This document shows positions 1 to 9,174 of a stretch of DNA of 64,000 nt, in pieces. Source of the stretch: JAKANT01 sp035502095 (GTDB lineage: Bacteria; Pseudomonadota; Gammaproteobacteria; Burkholderiales; Burkholderiaceae_F); assembly GCA_035502095.1 (NCBI GenBank), contig DATJUX010000048.1:62001-126000 (forward strand), read 5' to 3'. Within the stretch, counting starts at the first letter, position 1. Every line of letters starts with the position of its first letter. The notes beneath the pieces are model-generated. The model was not told the origin of the DNA and ran no database searches. It worked only from the letters and a program-made list of their open reading frames with translations. The translations under genes were made by a program, and so were the position numbers.

Positions 1-30
1 TTCGCGCGTTTCTTCGAGCGGGCGCTCTGA
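1..30 (+). CDS. 3' end of an unidentified gene
   Basis: Only the last nine codons (FARFFERAL) and a TGA stop at 28-30 are inside the window, in the frame that begins at base 1. The next gene starts two bases later, so the two are probably co-transcribed. Genes upstream of such hydrolases are often gamma-glutamylpolyamine synthetases (glutamine synthetase family), but nine residues cannot show that. Confidence 0.6.
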   Translation, partial: FARFFERAL

Positions 31-31
31 G

Positions 32-853
32 ATGGCCGAGCCGCTCCTGATCGGCGTCTCGGCGCGCATCTGCCACCCGATCGGGCCGATGCTCGAACTG
101 GGCGGCGTGTTCACCAAGACTTTGCACTACCTCGAGCAGTCGGTCGCGCACTGGGTGATGTCGAAGGACGTCCTGGTGGTGATGATCCCGGCGATCGAAA
201 GCGAAGGCATGCTCGCGCGCAGCGACATGAGCCTTGCGGCGTATGCCGAGCATCTCGACGGACTGGTCCTGCAGGGCGGAGCCGACCTGGCGCCGGAGAG
301 CTATGGCGAACAGGCGCTGGCGCCGGAATGGGAGGGCGATCGCGTCCGCGATCGCTACGAGATCGACCTTTTCAACGCCTTCGTCGAGGCCGGCAAGCCC
401 GTCATCGGTATCTGTCGCGGCTGCCAGCTGATCAACGTCGCACTCGGCGGCACGCTGTACCAGGACCTCGGGACCCAGGTGCCGCACGCGATCACGCACC
501 GGGATATCGGCAAGTACGAGTTGCAATTGCATGCGATGAACCTGGTGCAGGGGACGCGCCTGGCGGGGATGTATCCGGGGGTGTCCCAGGCGACGGTCAA
601 TTCGATCCACCATCAGGCGGTGAAGGACCTTGGGCGCGACCTGGTGGTCGAGGCGCTCGCCGTGCCGGACGGAATCGTCGAAGCGCTGCGCTGGCGCGGC
701 CCGAGCTACGTGTTCGGGATGCAGTGGCACCCGGAGTTCCTTGCCCTGCGCGAACTGCACATGGGCCAGCTCGATGGTCGCCCGATACTCGAGGATTTCC
801 TGCGCGCGGTACGCTCCGCCAGGCACGCGCGTGCGCAGGTTGCGCAACGCTAG
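32..853 (+). CDS. puuD: Gamma-glutamyl-gamma-aminobutyrate hydrolase family protein (class I glutamine amidotransferase-like)
   Basis: A 273-residue cytoplasmic protein of the peptidase C26 / class I GATase family. In the Puu pathway such enzymes hydrolyse gamma-glutamyl-GABA to glutamate and GABA. The nucleophile elbow GICRGCQ places the catalytic Cys at residue 128. The His/Glu of the triad are in GMQWHPEF (His233, Glu235). An oxyanion-type segment (LVLQGGADLAP, about 78-88) precedes them. The gene follows the previous stop by one base, and an aldehyde dehydrogenase comes 23 bp later, which fits putrescine or another gamma-glutamylated amine as substrate. The family assignment is firm; the exact substrate is inferred from neighbours. 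Confidence 0.85.
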   Translation: MAEPLLIGVSARICHPIGPMLELGGVFTKTLHYLEQSVAHWVMSKDVLVVMIPAIESEGMLARSDMSLAAYAEHLDGLVLQGGADLAPESYGEQALAPEWEGDRVRDRYEIDLFNAFVEAGKPVIGICRGCQLINVALGGTLYQDLGTQVPHAITHRDIGKYELQLHAMNLVQGTRLAGMYPGVSQATVNSIHHQAVKDLGRDLVVEALAVPDGIVEALRWRGPSYVFGMQWHPEFLALRELHMGQLDGRPILEDFLRAVRSARHARAQVAQR

Positions 854-876
854 GAGTGCACGACAACCCACAGGCC

Positions 877-2244
877 ATGCTGCAAGTCGTCTCGCCCGCC
901 ACCGGCACCCTGATCGCCGAACTGCCGCAGGACACGCACGAGTCGGTCCTGGCGAAATACCAGGCCGCGTGCGCGGCGCAGCCGGCCTGGGCCGCAACCA
1001 CGCTTGCGCACCGGCTCGAGTGCGTGCGCCGTTTTCGCGCCAGCCTGGTCCAGGACCTCGACAAGCTTGCAGCGATCCTGACTTCCGAGGTCGGCAAGCC
1101 GATCAGGCAGGCGCGCAACGAAATCAACGGGCTGCTTCCGCGCATCGACTTCTTCCTCGAAGCGACCGCGTCGACCCTCGCCGTGCGCCGGGTGTTCGAC
1201 GAAGGCGGGATGCGCGAGGTGATCGAGCACGAGCCGCTCGGCGTGATCGCCAACATTTCGGCGTGGAACTATCCCTACTTCGTCGGCAGCAACGTATTCG
1301 TGCCGGCACTGTTGGCCGGCAACAGCGTGCTCTACAAGCCGAGCGAATACGCGACACTGACCGGCATCGAAATCGGCAACCTCCTGCACGTCTCCGGCGT
1401 GCCGCAGGATGTCTTTGCGGTCCTGGTCGGCGGGGGCCGGGCCGGTATCGAGTTGCTCAAGCATGCCGTCGACGGCGTGTTCTTCACCGGGAGCTACCAC
1501 ACGGGAGCCAAGATCGCCCAGGCCGTCGGGCCGCGGCTGGCAAAGCTGCAGCTCGAACTCGGCGGCAAGGACCCGACCTATGTGTGCGAGGATGTCGACA
1601 TCGCCGCCGCGGCGGCGTCGCTCGCCGATGGCGCGATGTACAACACGGGCCAGAGCTGCTGCTCGGTGGAGCGCATCTACGTCCAGGAGCGCATTCACGA
1701 CGCGTTCGTCGATGCGTTCGTCGCCGAGGTGCGTGGGTTCAGGACCGGCGATCCGGCGAGCGAGGACACCTACATCGGGCCGCTGACCCGTCCGGCGCAG
1801 GTGAAGGTCCTCGAGATGCAGGTCGCCGATGCCGTGGCCAAGGGCGCGCGCGTGCTCGTCGGCGGCCACCGGATCGACCGTCCGGGAAACTGGTTCGAGC
1901 CGACCGTCCTGGTCGACGTCGATCACGACATGGACGTGATGCGCGAGGAGAGCTTCGGCCCCATCATCGGCATCCAGAAGGTCGCAGACGACGACGCAGC
2001 AGTTCGGCTGATGAACGACACCGCGTACGGCCTCACCGCCGGCGTGTACACGCCGGACGAGGCGCGTGCCCGTCGCATCCTCTCTCGAGTCCGGGCCGGG
2101 ACGGTCTACTGGAACTGCTGCGATCGCGTGAGTCCGCGCCTGCCGTGGAGCGGCGTCGGCCACTCCGGCGTCGGGCTGACCCTCTCGACTTACGGCATCG
2201 AGACGTTCACGCGCCCGAAAGCCTGGCACCTGCGCACGCCGTGA
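877..2244 (+). CDS. NAD(P)-dependent aldehyde dehydrogenase
   Basis: A 455-residue member of the ALDH superfamily. Motifs in order are the SAWNYP coenzyme/substrate segment, the LELGGKD glutamate motif, the catalytic cysteine region NTGQSCCSVER, and the C-terminal EESFGPI motif. ATG 877 is chosen because homology begins there; GTG 856 in the same frame is possible, and the frame stays open far into puuD by chance. Next to puuD it probably oxidises a gamma-glutamyl-aminoaldehyde or similar amine-derived aldehyde (PuuC-like role). That role is inferred, because ALDH substrate specificity cannot be read from motifs. Confidence 0.85.
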   Translation: MLQVVSPATGTLIAELPQDTHESVLAKYQAACAAQPAWAATTLAHRLECVRRFRASLVQDLDKLAAILTSEVGKPIRQARNEINGLLPRIDFFLEATASTLAVRRVFDEGGMREVIEHEPLGVIANISAWNYPYFVGSNVFVPALLAGNSVLYKPSEYATLTGIEIGNLLHVSGVPQDVFAVLVGGGRAGIELLKHAVDGVFFTGSYHTGAKIAQAVGPRLAKLQLELGGKDPTYVCEDVDIAAAAASLADGAMYNTGQSCCSVERIYVQERIHDAFVDAFVAEVRGFRTGDPASEDTYIGPLTRPAQVKVLEMQVADAVAKGARVLVGGHRIDRPGNWFEPTVLVDVDHDMDVMREESFGPIIGIQKVADDDAAVRLMNDTAYGLTAGVYTPDEARARRILSRVRAGTVYWNCCDRVSPRLPWSGVGHSGVGLTLSTYGIETFTRPKAWHLRTP

Positions 2245-2277
2245 CGCGCTTCCTCGTACTCGCCGTGCCTGCGAACG

Positions 2278-4344
2278 TCAGTCTTCCTCCTCGGCCTTGC
2301 GCCGGGACTTGAAGTCGTTGGCGAGTTGCTGCTGGACATTCGGCGGCACCGCCTCGTAGTGCGACAGTTCCATCGAGAAGCTGCCCTGCCCCTGCGTGAT
2401 CGCCTTCAGCCGCCCGGCGTATCCGTCGAGTTCGGAAAGCGGCACGCTGCCCTGCACGAGCATCATTCCCCCGGCCAGATTGCCGGTGCCCGTCACCTGA
2501 CCGCGGCGTGACGACAGGTCGCCGGTGATGTCGCCCATCGCCGAATCGGGCACCGCGATCTCGATCGTGACGATCGGTTCCAGCACGACCGGGCGCGCCT
2601 TGGTGAGCGCATCCAGCATCGCCTTGCGACCGGCAGCGACGAATGCAATTTCCTTCGAATCGACGGGATGATGCTTGCCGTCGTAGACGGTGACACGCAG
2701 ATCGTGGATCGGATAGCCGGCGACGTAGCCGGTGGCGAGCACTTCGCGCACACCCTTTTCGACTGCCGGGATCAGGTTGAACGGGATCACGCCGCCCTTG
2801 ACCTGGTCGACGAATTCGAATCCGGTGCCGCGCGCCAGTGGTTCGACGCGCAGGAACACCTCGCCGAACTGGCCCGCGCCGCCGGTCTGCTTCTTGTGAC
2901 GCGCATGACCCTCGGCGCCGGCGGCGATGGTCTCGCGGTACGGCACGCGCGGCGGCCGGGTCGTGACCTCGAGCTTGAAGACCGTGCTCATCCGCTCCAG
3001 CAGCGTGCGCAGGTGCAGGTCGGACAGCCCGCGGATCACGGTCTCGTTCTGCCCGGTGTCGTGTTCGATCACCAGGGTCGGATCCTCGGCAGCCATCTTC
3101 GCGAGCACTTCGGAGATGCGACCCTCGTCGCCGCGCCGCTTCGGCTCGATCGCCAGGCCATACATCGGCTTGGGAAACTCGAGCGGCTTCATCCGGATCA
3201 GGTCCTCGTCGTGCGAGTCGTGCAGCACGCAGTCGAAGACGATGTCGTCCACCTTGGCCACCGCTCCGATGTCGCCGGGCCGGAGTTCCGGGACCTCGAC
3301 CGTGTCCTTGCCCTGCATCAGGAACAAGTGGCCGACCTTGAATGCCTTCTTGCCGTCGCCGACGTAAAGCTGCGTGTCCCGCGCGATCCGGCCCTGGTGC
3401 ACGCGAAACACGCCGATCTTGCCCACGTAAGGGTCGTTGACCACCTTGAACACGTGCGCGAGCACGTGCTTGTCGGGATCCGGCTCGGAGCGAAACGACT
3501 GCGTGTCCGCGAGGGCGGCGCTGCCGTTGCCCTTGTAGAACAGCGGCGGGTTGCCCTCGGAGGGATTCGGCAGGTGGCGCGCCATGACGTCGAGCAGGTC
3601 CTGCACGCCGGCGCCGGTGCGCGCCGAGACGAAGCAGACGGGAATGATGTGACCTTCGCGCAATGCCTTCTCGAGCGGACCGTGCAACGCGGTCGGATCG
3701 ACCGCTCCCTCCTCGAGGTATTTCTCCATCGCCGCGTCGTCGACTTCGACCACCTGCTCCATCAGTCGGCGATGGACATCCGGCACGGAAAGAAAATCGG
3801 CTTCACCCTCGTCGTGATCGAAGCAATCGATCACGCGCGCGCCGCCCGCGGACGGTAGGTTCACCGGCAGCACCTCCGCTCCGAACGCCTCCTGCAACTG
3901 CGCGAGCAGGCCAGGCAGATCGATGTTCTCGTGATCGATCTTGTTCACGACCAGGACGCGGCAGAGGTTGCGCGCCTGCGCCCAGTCCATCATCCGGCGC
4001 GTCACGAGTTCGATCCCGTTGGTGGCGCTCACGACGATCGCGACCGTTTCGACGGCGTCGAGGCTGCCGATCGCCTGGCCCAGGAAGTCGGGATACCCCG
4101 GGGTGTCGATCAGATGGATGCGGACGCCGTTGTAGTCGCAATGCAGGACGCTCGAGCGCAATGAATGCAGCGCAGCCCGTTCGAGCGGATCGTGATCACT
4201 GACGGTGTTGCCTTTCTCCACGCTGCCCGCGGCGCCGATCATCTTCGACTTGGCCAGCAGTTGCTCGGCCAGCGAGGTCTTGCCGGCCGCGCCGTGGCCT
4301 ACCAGCGCTACGGTACGAAGGTTTGCCGTGGAAAAGTCTGTCAT
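2278..4344 (-). CDS. Elongation factor G-like GTPase (EF-G paralogue)
   Basis: A 688-residue translational GTPase. The G1 motif GHGAAGKTS is at 16-24, G3 DTPG at 80-83 and G4 NKID at 134-137, followed by the EF-G domain II-V organisation. The N-terminal sequence and standalone location (no rpsL/rpsG/tuf neighbours) fit the second EF-G group found in many bacteria rather than the str-operon fusA. ATG 4344 is chosen over a longer reading because a strong Shine-Dalgarno (AGGAGGAG) lies just upstream. It may act in ribosome recycling or stress translation; nothing here decides that. It converges with the aldehyde dehydrogenase. Confidence 0.85.
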   Translation of the reverse strand: MTDFSTANLRTVALVGHGAAGKTSLAEQLLAKSKMIGAAGSVEKGNTVSDHDPLERAALHSLRSSVLHCDYNGVRIHLIDTPGYPDFLGQAIGSLDAVETVAIVVSATNGIELVTRRMMDWAQARNLCRVLVVNKIDHENIDLPGLLAQLQEAFGAEVLPVNLPSAGGARVIDCFDHDEGEADFLSVPDVHRRLMEQVVEVDDAAMEKYLEEGAVDPTALHGPLEKALREGHIIPVCFVSARTGAGVQDLLDVMARHLPNPSEGNPPLFYKGNGSAALADTQSFRSEPDPDKHVLAHVFKVVNDPYVGKIGVFRVHQGRIARDTQLYVGDGKKAFKVGHLFLMQGKDTVEVPELRPGDIGAVAKVDDIVFDCVLHDSHDEDLIRMKPLEFPKPMYGLAIEPKRRGDEGRISEVLAKMAAEDPTLVIEHDTGQNETVIRGLSDLHLRTLLERMSTVFKLEVTTRPPRVPYRETIAAGAEGHARHKKQTGGAGQFGEVFLRVEPLARGTGFEFVDQVKGGVIPFNLIPAVEKGVREVLATGYVAGYPIHDLRVTVYDGKHHPVDSKEIAFVAAGRKAMLDALTKARPVVLEPIVTIEIAVPDSAMGDITGDLSSRRGQVTGTGNLAGGMMLVQGSVPLSELDGYAGRLKAITQGQGSFSMELSHYEAVPPNVQQQLANDFKSRRKAEEED

Positions 4345-4589
4345 CTCTCCTCCTGACCTGGTTTGACGGCGATGCTGTCGATTGGCTTCCGTCGCCAACT
4401 TTACGCCGAGCCGCGCGTGCGGTCGCGCTGCGGTTTGGCCGCGCGCCGGCTCCCGGGCAAACTAGCAACCCGTGCCCTGCGCGGCGCGTCGTGCTCCGCA
4501 GCAGGAGGCGGCGGCCGGGCAGGCGCAGAGGGCGACAAGAAGCCCCGGCGAAGCCGTCCGGCTCAGAGCGCGGACACAGAGACAAGAAC

Positions 4590-7118
4590 GTGAACGAAGA
4601 TCCGCGGCCCGAGATCCTCCTCTCCACACCGACGGCACAGGCACGCATCGTCGTCATCGGCGGCGGCATCATGGGATGCTCGGTCGCGTACCACCTCGCC
4701 CGCCTGGGCGAGAAGGAGGTGGTGCTGCTCGAACAGGGTCGGCTGACCAGCGGCACCACATGGCATGCGGCAGGCCTGGTCGGCCAGTTGCGCAGCCACG
4801 AGAGCATGACGCGACTCATCCGCTACTCGACCGACCTTTATTCGAGGCTCGAGGCGGAAACCGGGCTCGGCACGGGCTGGAAACAGTGCGGATCGCTCGC
4901 GGTGGCGCGCACGCATGATCGCTTCGTTCAACTGCGCCGCACCGCCGCGGTGGCACGAGCCCAGGGCGTCGCGTGCGAGGTGATCTCGCCCGCGCAGGCG
5001 GGCGAGGTCTATCCACTCATGCGCACCGGAGATCTGAAGGGTGCCGTCTGGCTTCCCGGCGACGGCAAGGCGAATCCTGCCGATCTGACGATGGCCCTTG
5101 CCAAGGGAGCGCGCAACGGCGGGGTACGCATCCACGAAGGCGTGCAGGTGACCGGCGTTGTCGCGTCGACGGCGGACGGCCAACGCACCGTTCGCGCCCT
5201 CACCTGGCGCGACAAGCACGGCGCAAGAGGAACGATCGCCGCCGATATCGTCGTGCTGTGCGCAGGCCAGTGGTCGCGTGCGTTGGGGCAAATGCTCGGC
5301 GTTCCGGTCCCGCTGTTTTCCTGCGAACACTATTACGTCGTGACCGACCGCATCGATGGTGTGCATCGAGACCTGCCCGTCATGCGTGATCCCGACGGCT
5401 ATGTCTACTTCAAGGAGGAAGTGGGCGGACTTCTGATGGGCGGCTTCGAGCCGGATGCGACGCCGTGGCAGCAGTGCGCCCGGCATCGGGGCGGCATTCC
5501 GGAGAACTTCGAATTCCAGCTGCTGCCGGACAACTGGGATGCGTTCGAGATCCTGATGAAGAACGCGATCGAGCGCGTACCGGCGCTCGAGAGCGCGTGC
5601 ATCAAGCAGTTTTACAACGGGCCCGAATCGTTCACGGCCGACAACAACTTCATCCTTGGCCGCGCCCCCGGGCTTGCCAATGTGTTCGTCGGATGCGGCT
5701 TCAATTCGATGGGGATCGCGTCCAGCGGCGGCGCGGGCAAGGCCCTGGCAGAGTGGATCGTGCAGGGTGAACCGACGCTCGACCTGTGGCCGGTCGACGT
5801 GCGCCGGTTCGCGCCGTTCAACACCAACGAAACCTGGTTGCCGGAACGGATCAAGGAAGTGCTCGGCATGCACTACAAGATGCCGTGGCCCAATCGGGAA
5901 CTCGAATCGGCGCGTCCGCTCCGCCGCTCCCCGCTCTACGCGCTGCTGCGCGATGCGGGTGCCTGCTTCGGATCGAAGATGGGGTGGGAGCGGCCGAACT
6001 TCTTTGCCCCGTCGCCGCAACAGGCGCGCATCGAGTACGGCTGGGGCCATCAGAACTGGCATCCGTGGGTGGCACAGGAGCATCGGGCCTGTCGGGAGGC
6101 GGTGGCGCTGTTCGACGAAAGTTCGTTCGGCAAGCTGCTCGCGAAGGGCAGAGATGCTCGCGCGACACTGCAGGCATTGGTCGGCAACGACGTACCGGAG
6201 GAACCGGACCGCACGATCTACACCGGGATGTTCAACGCGCGCGGTGGATTCGAGTCCGACTTCACGCTCACCTGCCTCGCGCCGGATGAATACCTGATCG
6301 TCACCGGATCGGCGCAGGTGGAGCGCGATCGCGAGGTGATCGAGCGCGCGCTGCGTGCCATGCCCGACCGTCCGCACTGCCAGATCGTCGACCTGTCGGC
6401 CGCATTCGCCGTGCTGGCGGTGATGGGACCGCGCGCGCGCGAGTTGCTGCAGCGAGTGTCGACCGCACCGCTCGACGAGGCCGCCTTCCCCTTCGGCGCG
6501 TCGCGCCCGATCGACGTCGGCTACGCAACGGTGCGGGCAACGCGGATCACTTATGTCGGCGAGCTCGGATGGGAGCTGTACGTGCCGGTCGAGTTCGCCG
6601 TCGGCGTCTTCGATGCGCTGGTCGCAGCGGGTGCCGGCCTGGGACTGAAGCATGCCGGGTACTACGCCATCGATTCGCTGCGCCTCGAAAAGGGGTACCG
6701 CGCCTGGGGCCGCGAACTGTCGCCGGACATCAATCCGTACGAGGCCGGGCTGGGATTCGCGGTAAAGCTCGACAAGCCGGGCGGATTCGTCGGCCGCGAT
6801 GCACTTGCGCAGATCAAGGCCCAAGGTGTGCGCCGCCGCGTGGTGTCGATCGTCGTCGATGCGCCGCACACCAACCTGTGGGGCAACGAACTCATCCTGC
6901 GCGACGACGTTCCCGTGGGCTTCGTGACATCGGCAGCGTTCGGTCACACGGTGGGGAAACCGGTAGCACTCGGTCTCGTCACGCGTGCCGACGGCCCGGC
7001 CGATGCCGCCTGGATCGAAGCCGGCACCTACACGATCGATCTCGCCGGCGAATGCTTCGCGGCCGCCGTCTCGCTCACCGCTCCGTACGACCCGTCCGGC
7101 ACCCGCGTGCGCCCGTGA
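4590..7118 (+). CDS. Dimethylglycine/sarcosine dehydrogenase-type FAD oxidoreductase with GcvT domain
   Basis: An 842-residue two-part enzyme. The N-terminal DAO-type FAD domain has the dinucleotide-binding loop GGGIMG (24-29) and a TSGTTWHAAG segment of the kind where flavin is covalently attached in this family. The C-terminal third is an aminomethyltransferase (GcvT) fold with the ELGWELY motif. Such proteins oxidatively demethylate N-methylated glycines and pass the one-carbon unit to tetrahydrofolate. No ATG fits the conserved start; GTG 4590 is the best one, with a weak ribosome site. The frame is open upstream but that extension looks non-coding. The substrate (dimethylglycine, sarcosine or another) is unresolved. 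Confidence 0.8.
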   Translation: MNEDPRPEILLSTPTAQARIVVIGGGIMGCSVAYHLARLGEKEVVLLEQGRLTSGTTWHAAGLVGQLRSHESMTRLIRYSTDLYSRLEAETGLGTGWKQCGSLAVARTHDRFVQLRRTAAVARAQGVACEVISPAQAGEVYPLMRTGDLKGAVWLPGDGKANPADLTMALAKGARNGGVRIHEGVQVTGVVASTADGQRTVRALTWRDKHGARGTIAADIVVLCAGQWSRALGQMLGVPVPLFSCEHYYVVTDRIDGVHRDLPVMRDPDGYVYFKEEVGGLLMGGFEPDATPWQQCARHRGGIPENFEFQLLPDNWDAFEILMKNAIERVPALESACIKQFYNGPESFTADNNFILGRAPGLANVFVGCGFNSMGIASSGGAGKALAEWIVQGEPTLDLWPVDVRRFAPFNTNETWLPERIKEVLGMHYKMPWPNRELESARPLRRSPLYALLRDAGACFGSKMGWERPNFFAPSPQQARIEYGWGHQNWHPWVAQEHRACREAVALFDESSFGKLLAKGRDARATLQALVGNDVPEEPDRTIYTGMFNARGGFESDFTLTCLAPDEYLIVTGSAQVERDREVIERALRAMPDRPHCQIVDLSAAFAVLAVMGPRARELLQRVSTAPLDEAAFPFGASRPIDVGYATVRATRITYVGELGWELYVPVEFAVGVFDALVAAGAGLGLKHAGYYAIDSLRLEKGYRAWGRELSPDINPYEAGLGFAVKLDKPGGFVGRDALAQIKAQGVRRRVVSIVVDAPHTNLWGNELILRDDVPVGFVTSAAFGHTVGKPVALGLVTRADGPADAAWIEAGTYTIDLAGECFAAAVSLTAPYDPSGTRVRP

Positions 7119-7125
7119 AATCGCG

Positions 7126-7965
7126 ATGGACCTGAGCGTCGCGCTTGCGGTCCTGCTCGCCGCGTTGCTGCACGCGACCTGGAACGCGCTGCTCAAGAGC
7201 GGCAAGGACATGCTGCTCGACACCGCGGCGATCGTGATCGGGGGAGGCGTGGTCGCGGTGCCTCTGGTTTTGGTGGTCGCGGTGCCGCCCGCCGCCAGCT
7301 GGCCGTACATCGCCGGGTCGGCGCTGATTCATATCGCCTATTACCTGCTGATGGTCAACGCGTATCGAGCCGGCGATCTGTCGCTGGTCTACCCGCTCAT
7401 GCGCGGCACCGCCCCGATGATCACGGCTGTGCTCGGGGTCCTCGCCCTGCACGAATGGCCGGGTCCGCTGTCCTGTCTCGGCATCGCGCTCATCTCGCTC
7501 GGTGTCTTTGCCCTGGCGCTGCGCACCGTCGACCATCGGCCTTCGCGCGCGGCAGTCGGGTTCGCGCTCGCCAACGCCGCGGTGATCGCCACCTACACCA
7601 TCATCGACGGCCAGGGCGCGCGTGTCGCGCAGGATGCCTGGAGCTATATCTGCTGGCTGTTCGTGGTCGATGCGGTGCCGTTCACGCTGCTGGTCGCGTA
7701 CTTGCGCCGGGGGTCGTTCGCGGCGGCGATGTGCGAGCGGCGCTGGCGCGGCCTGCTCGGAGGCGGCCTTTCGGCGACTGCGTACGCGATCTCGGTGTGG
7801 GCGATGACGAAGGCGCCGGTGGCGCTGGTCGCTTCCCTGCGCGAGACATCGGTGCTGTTCGCCGCGCTGATCGCCGCGCGCGTGCTGCGCGAGCGCCTGA
7901 GCGCCCGCAGGTGGGCCGGTGCGTGCGCGATCGTGCTGGGCGCGCTTGCCTTGAAACTCGCCTAG
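7126..7965 (+). CDS. EamA/DMT-family permease
   Basis: A 279-residue inner-membrane protein with about ten hydrophobic segments in two similar halves, as expected for EamA (drug/metabolite) transporters. ATG 7126 lies 7 bp after the preceding dehydrogenase stop, so the two are probably one transcript. The permease might move the amine or amino acid handled by that enzyme, but this is inference from position. It converges with phnW. Confidence 0.75.
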   Translation: MDLSVALAVLLAALLHATWNALLKSGKDMLLDTAAIVIGGGVVAVPLVLVVAVPPAASWPYIAGSALIHIAYYLLMVNAYRAGDLSLVYPLMRGTAPMITAVLGVLALHEWPGPLSCLGIALISLGVFALALRTVDHRPSRAAVGFALANAAVIATYTIIDGQGARVAQDAWSYICWLFVVDAVPFTLLVAYLRRGSFAAAMCERRWRGLLGGGLSATAYAISVWAMTKAPVALVASLRETSVLFAALIAARVLRERLSARRWAGACAIVLGALALKLA

Positions 7966-7979
7966 GAAAAAGAGCGGGC

Positions 7980-7997
7980 ACACCATCTGAATGGTGT
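7980..7997. terminator. Hairpin between convergent genes, possible bidirectional terminator
   Basis: A perfect 7-bp inverted repeat (ACACCAT/ATGGTGT) with a 4-nt loop lies between the EamA stop and the phnW stop. Read leftward it is followed about 8 nt later by a run of five T. Neither side has an immediate U-tract, so termination is only suggested. Confidence 0.35.
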
Positions 7998-8036
7998 TCG
8001 GGAATCTTTACTATCACTTGACGAAGCCGCGAGTGA

Positions 8037-9155
8037 CTAGGGCTGGCTCAGTCCAAGGGACCGCGACGCGTCTCCGATGGCGCTCACGACGTTGCGCAAT
8101 TCGTTGCTGTCGATCGCGCCGATGCAGCCGACGCGGAAGGTTTCGCTCCGGGTCAGCTTGCCCGGATACAGGATGTAGCCGCGCTCGCGCACGGCGTCGT
8201 AGAAGCGCTTGAAGTCGTACCCCGGATCGGCCGGGGCGTGGAAGGTCACGATGATCGGCGCCTGCACCTCCGGACGAAGGTAGGGGCGGAAGCCCAGCGC
8301 CTTCATGCCTTCGATCAAAGTCGCGCAATTGGCGGCGTAACGCGCCCCGCGCGCGGGCTGCCCGCCCTCGGCGAGAAACTGGTCGATGGCCGCCCGCAGC
8401 GCGGCCACGACGTGCGTAGGCGGCGTGTAGCGCCACTGCGTCGTCTTCTGCATGTACGCGTACTGGTCGTGCAGATCCAGCGCAAGCGAGTGCGAGCGAC
8501 CCGCGCTCGCTTCGAGCAGCGCCTTGCGCGCGATGACGAAGCCCATGCCGGGCGCACCTTCGAGGCATTTCCCGCTGGCGGCGACCAGCACGTCGAAGGG
8601 GCTCGTGCGTACGTCGATCGGCAGGGCCGCGAACGAGCTCATCGCATCGACGACCAGCGACTTGCCCGTTTGCCGACAGACGTCGGCAATGCCTTCGAGA
8701 TCGTTGCGGATCCCGGCTCCGGTCTCGCAGTGAACCAGCGCGACATGCGTGATCGCGGCGTCGGCGGCGAGCGCGGCGGCGACCGCCGCGGCGGTGACCG
8801 GTTGATCCTCGGCGACCGGCAGGTCGACCGCGACCCGCCCGAGATAGCTGCACTGCTTGAGAATGCGCGCGCAATACGCACCGTTGTTCGGCACCAGCAC
8901 GCGCGCATCCCGCGGCACCAGCGTGCCCAGCGCCGCCTCGACCGAAAACGTGCCGCTGCCCTGCATCGGCACGCAGGCGTACGCGCCGGAGTCGAGGCGG
9001 TCCACGACGCGTACGACATCGCGGCAGATGCTGGCCGTGATCTGGTTGAACGCCGCATCCCACGAACCCCAGTCGCGCAGCATCGCCTGCTTCGTCGCCA
9101 GCGACGTCGTGAGCGGTCCCGGCGTGAGCAGGACCGGGTCGTTGCCGAGGATCAT
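8037..9155 (-). CDS. phnW: 2-aminoethylphosphonate--pyruvate aminotransferase
   Basis: A 372-residue class V aminotransferase that moves the amino group of 2-aminoethylphosphonate to pyruvate, giving phosphonoacetaldehyde and alanine. The PLP lysine is Lys196 in the SGKCLEG motif, and Asp170 in VVDAMSSF fits the pyridine-nitrogen contact. The N-terminal LLTPGPLTTS and the overall length match PhnW. It is the last gene of the leftward transporter operon, starting 19 bp after the permease stop. Downstream conversion of its product is by PhnY and PhnA on the opposite arm. Confidence 0.93.
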   Translation of the reverse strand: MILGNDPVLLTPGPLTTSLATKQAMLRDWGSWDAAFNQITASICRDVVRVVDRLDSGAYACVPMQGSGTFSVEAALGTLVPRDARVLVPNNGAYCARILKQCSYLGRVAVDLPVAEDQPVTAAAVAAALAADAAITHVALVHCETGAGIRNDLEGIADVCRQTGKSLVVDAMSSFAALPIDVRTSPFDVLVAASGKCLEGAPGMGFVIARKALLEASAGRSHSLALDLHDQYAYMQKTTQWRYTPPTHVVAALRAAIDQFLAEGGQPARGARYAANCATLIEGMKALGFRPYLRPEVQAPIIVTFHAPADPGYDFKRFYDAVRERGYILYPGKLTRSETFRVGCIGAIDSNELRNVVSAIGDASRSLGLSQP

Positions 9156-9174
9156 GCGGGGTTTCCTCTTCTCT

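Noticed and set aside
4563..7310. 915-residue open frame antisense to the FAD oxidoreductase
   Set aside because: Arg/Ala/His-rich composition without any domain. Long antisense frames are expected at this GC content, and the plus-strand gene has clear motifs.
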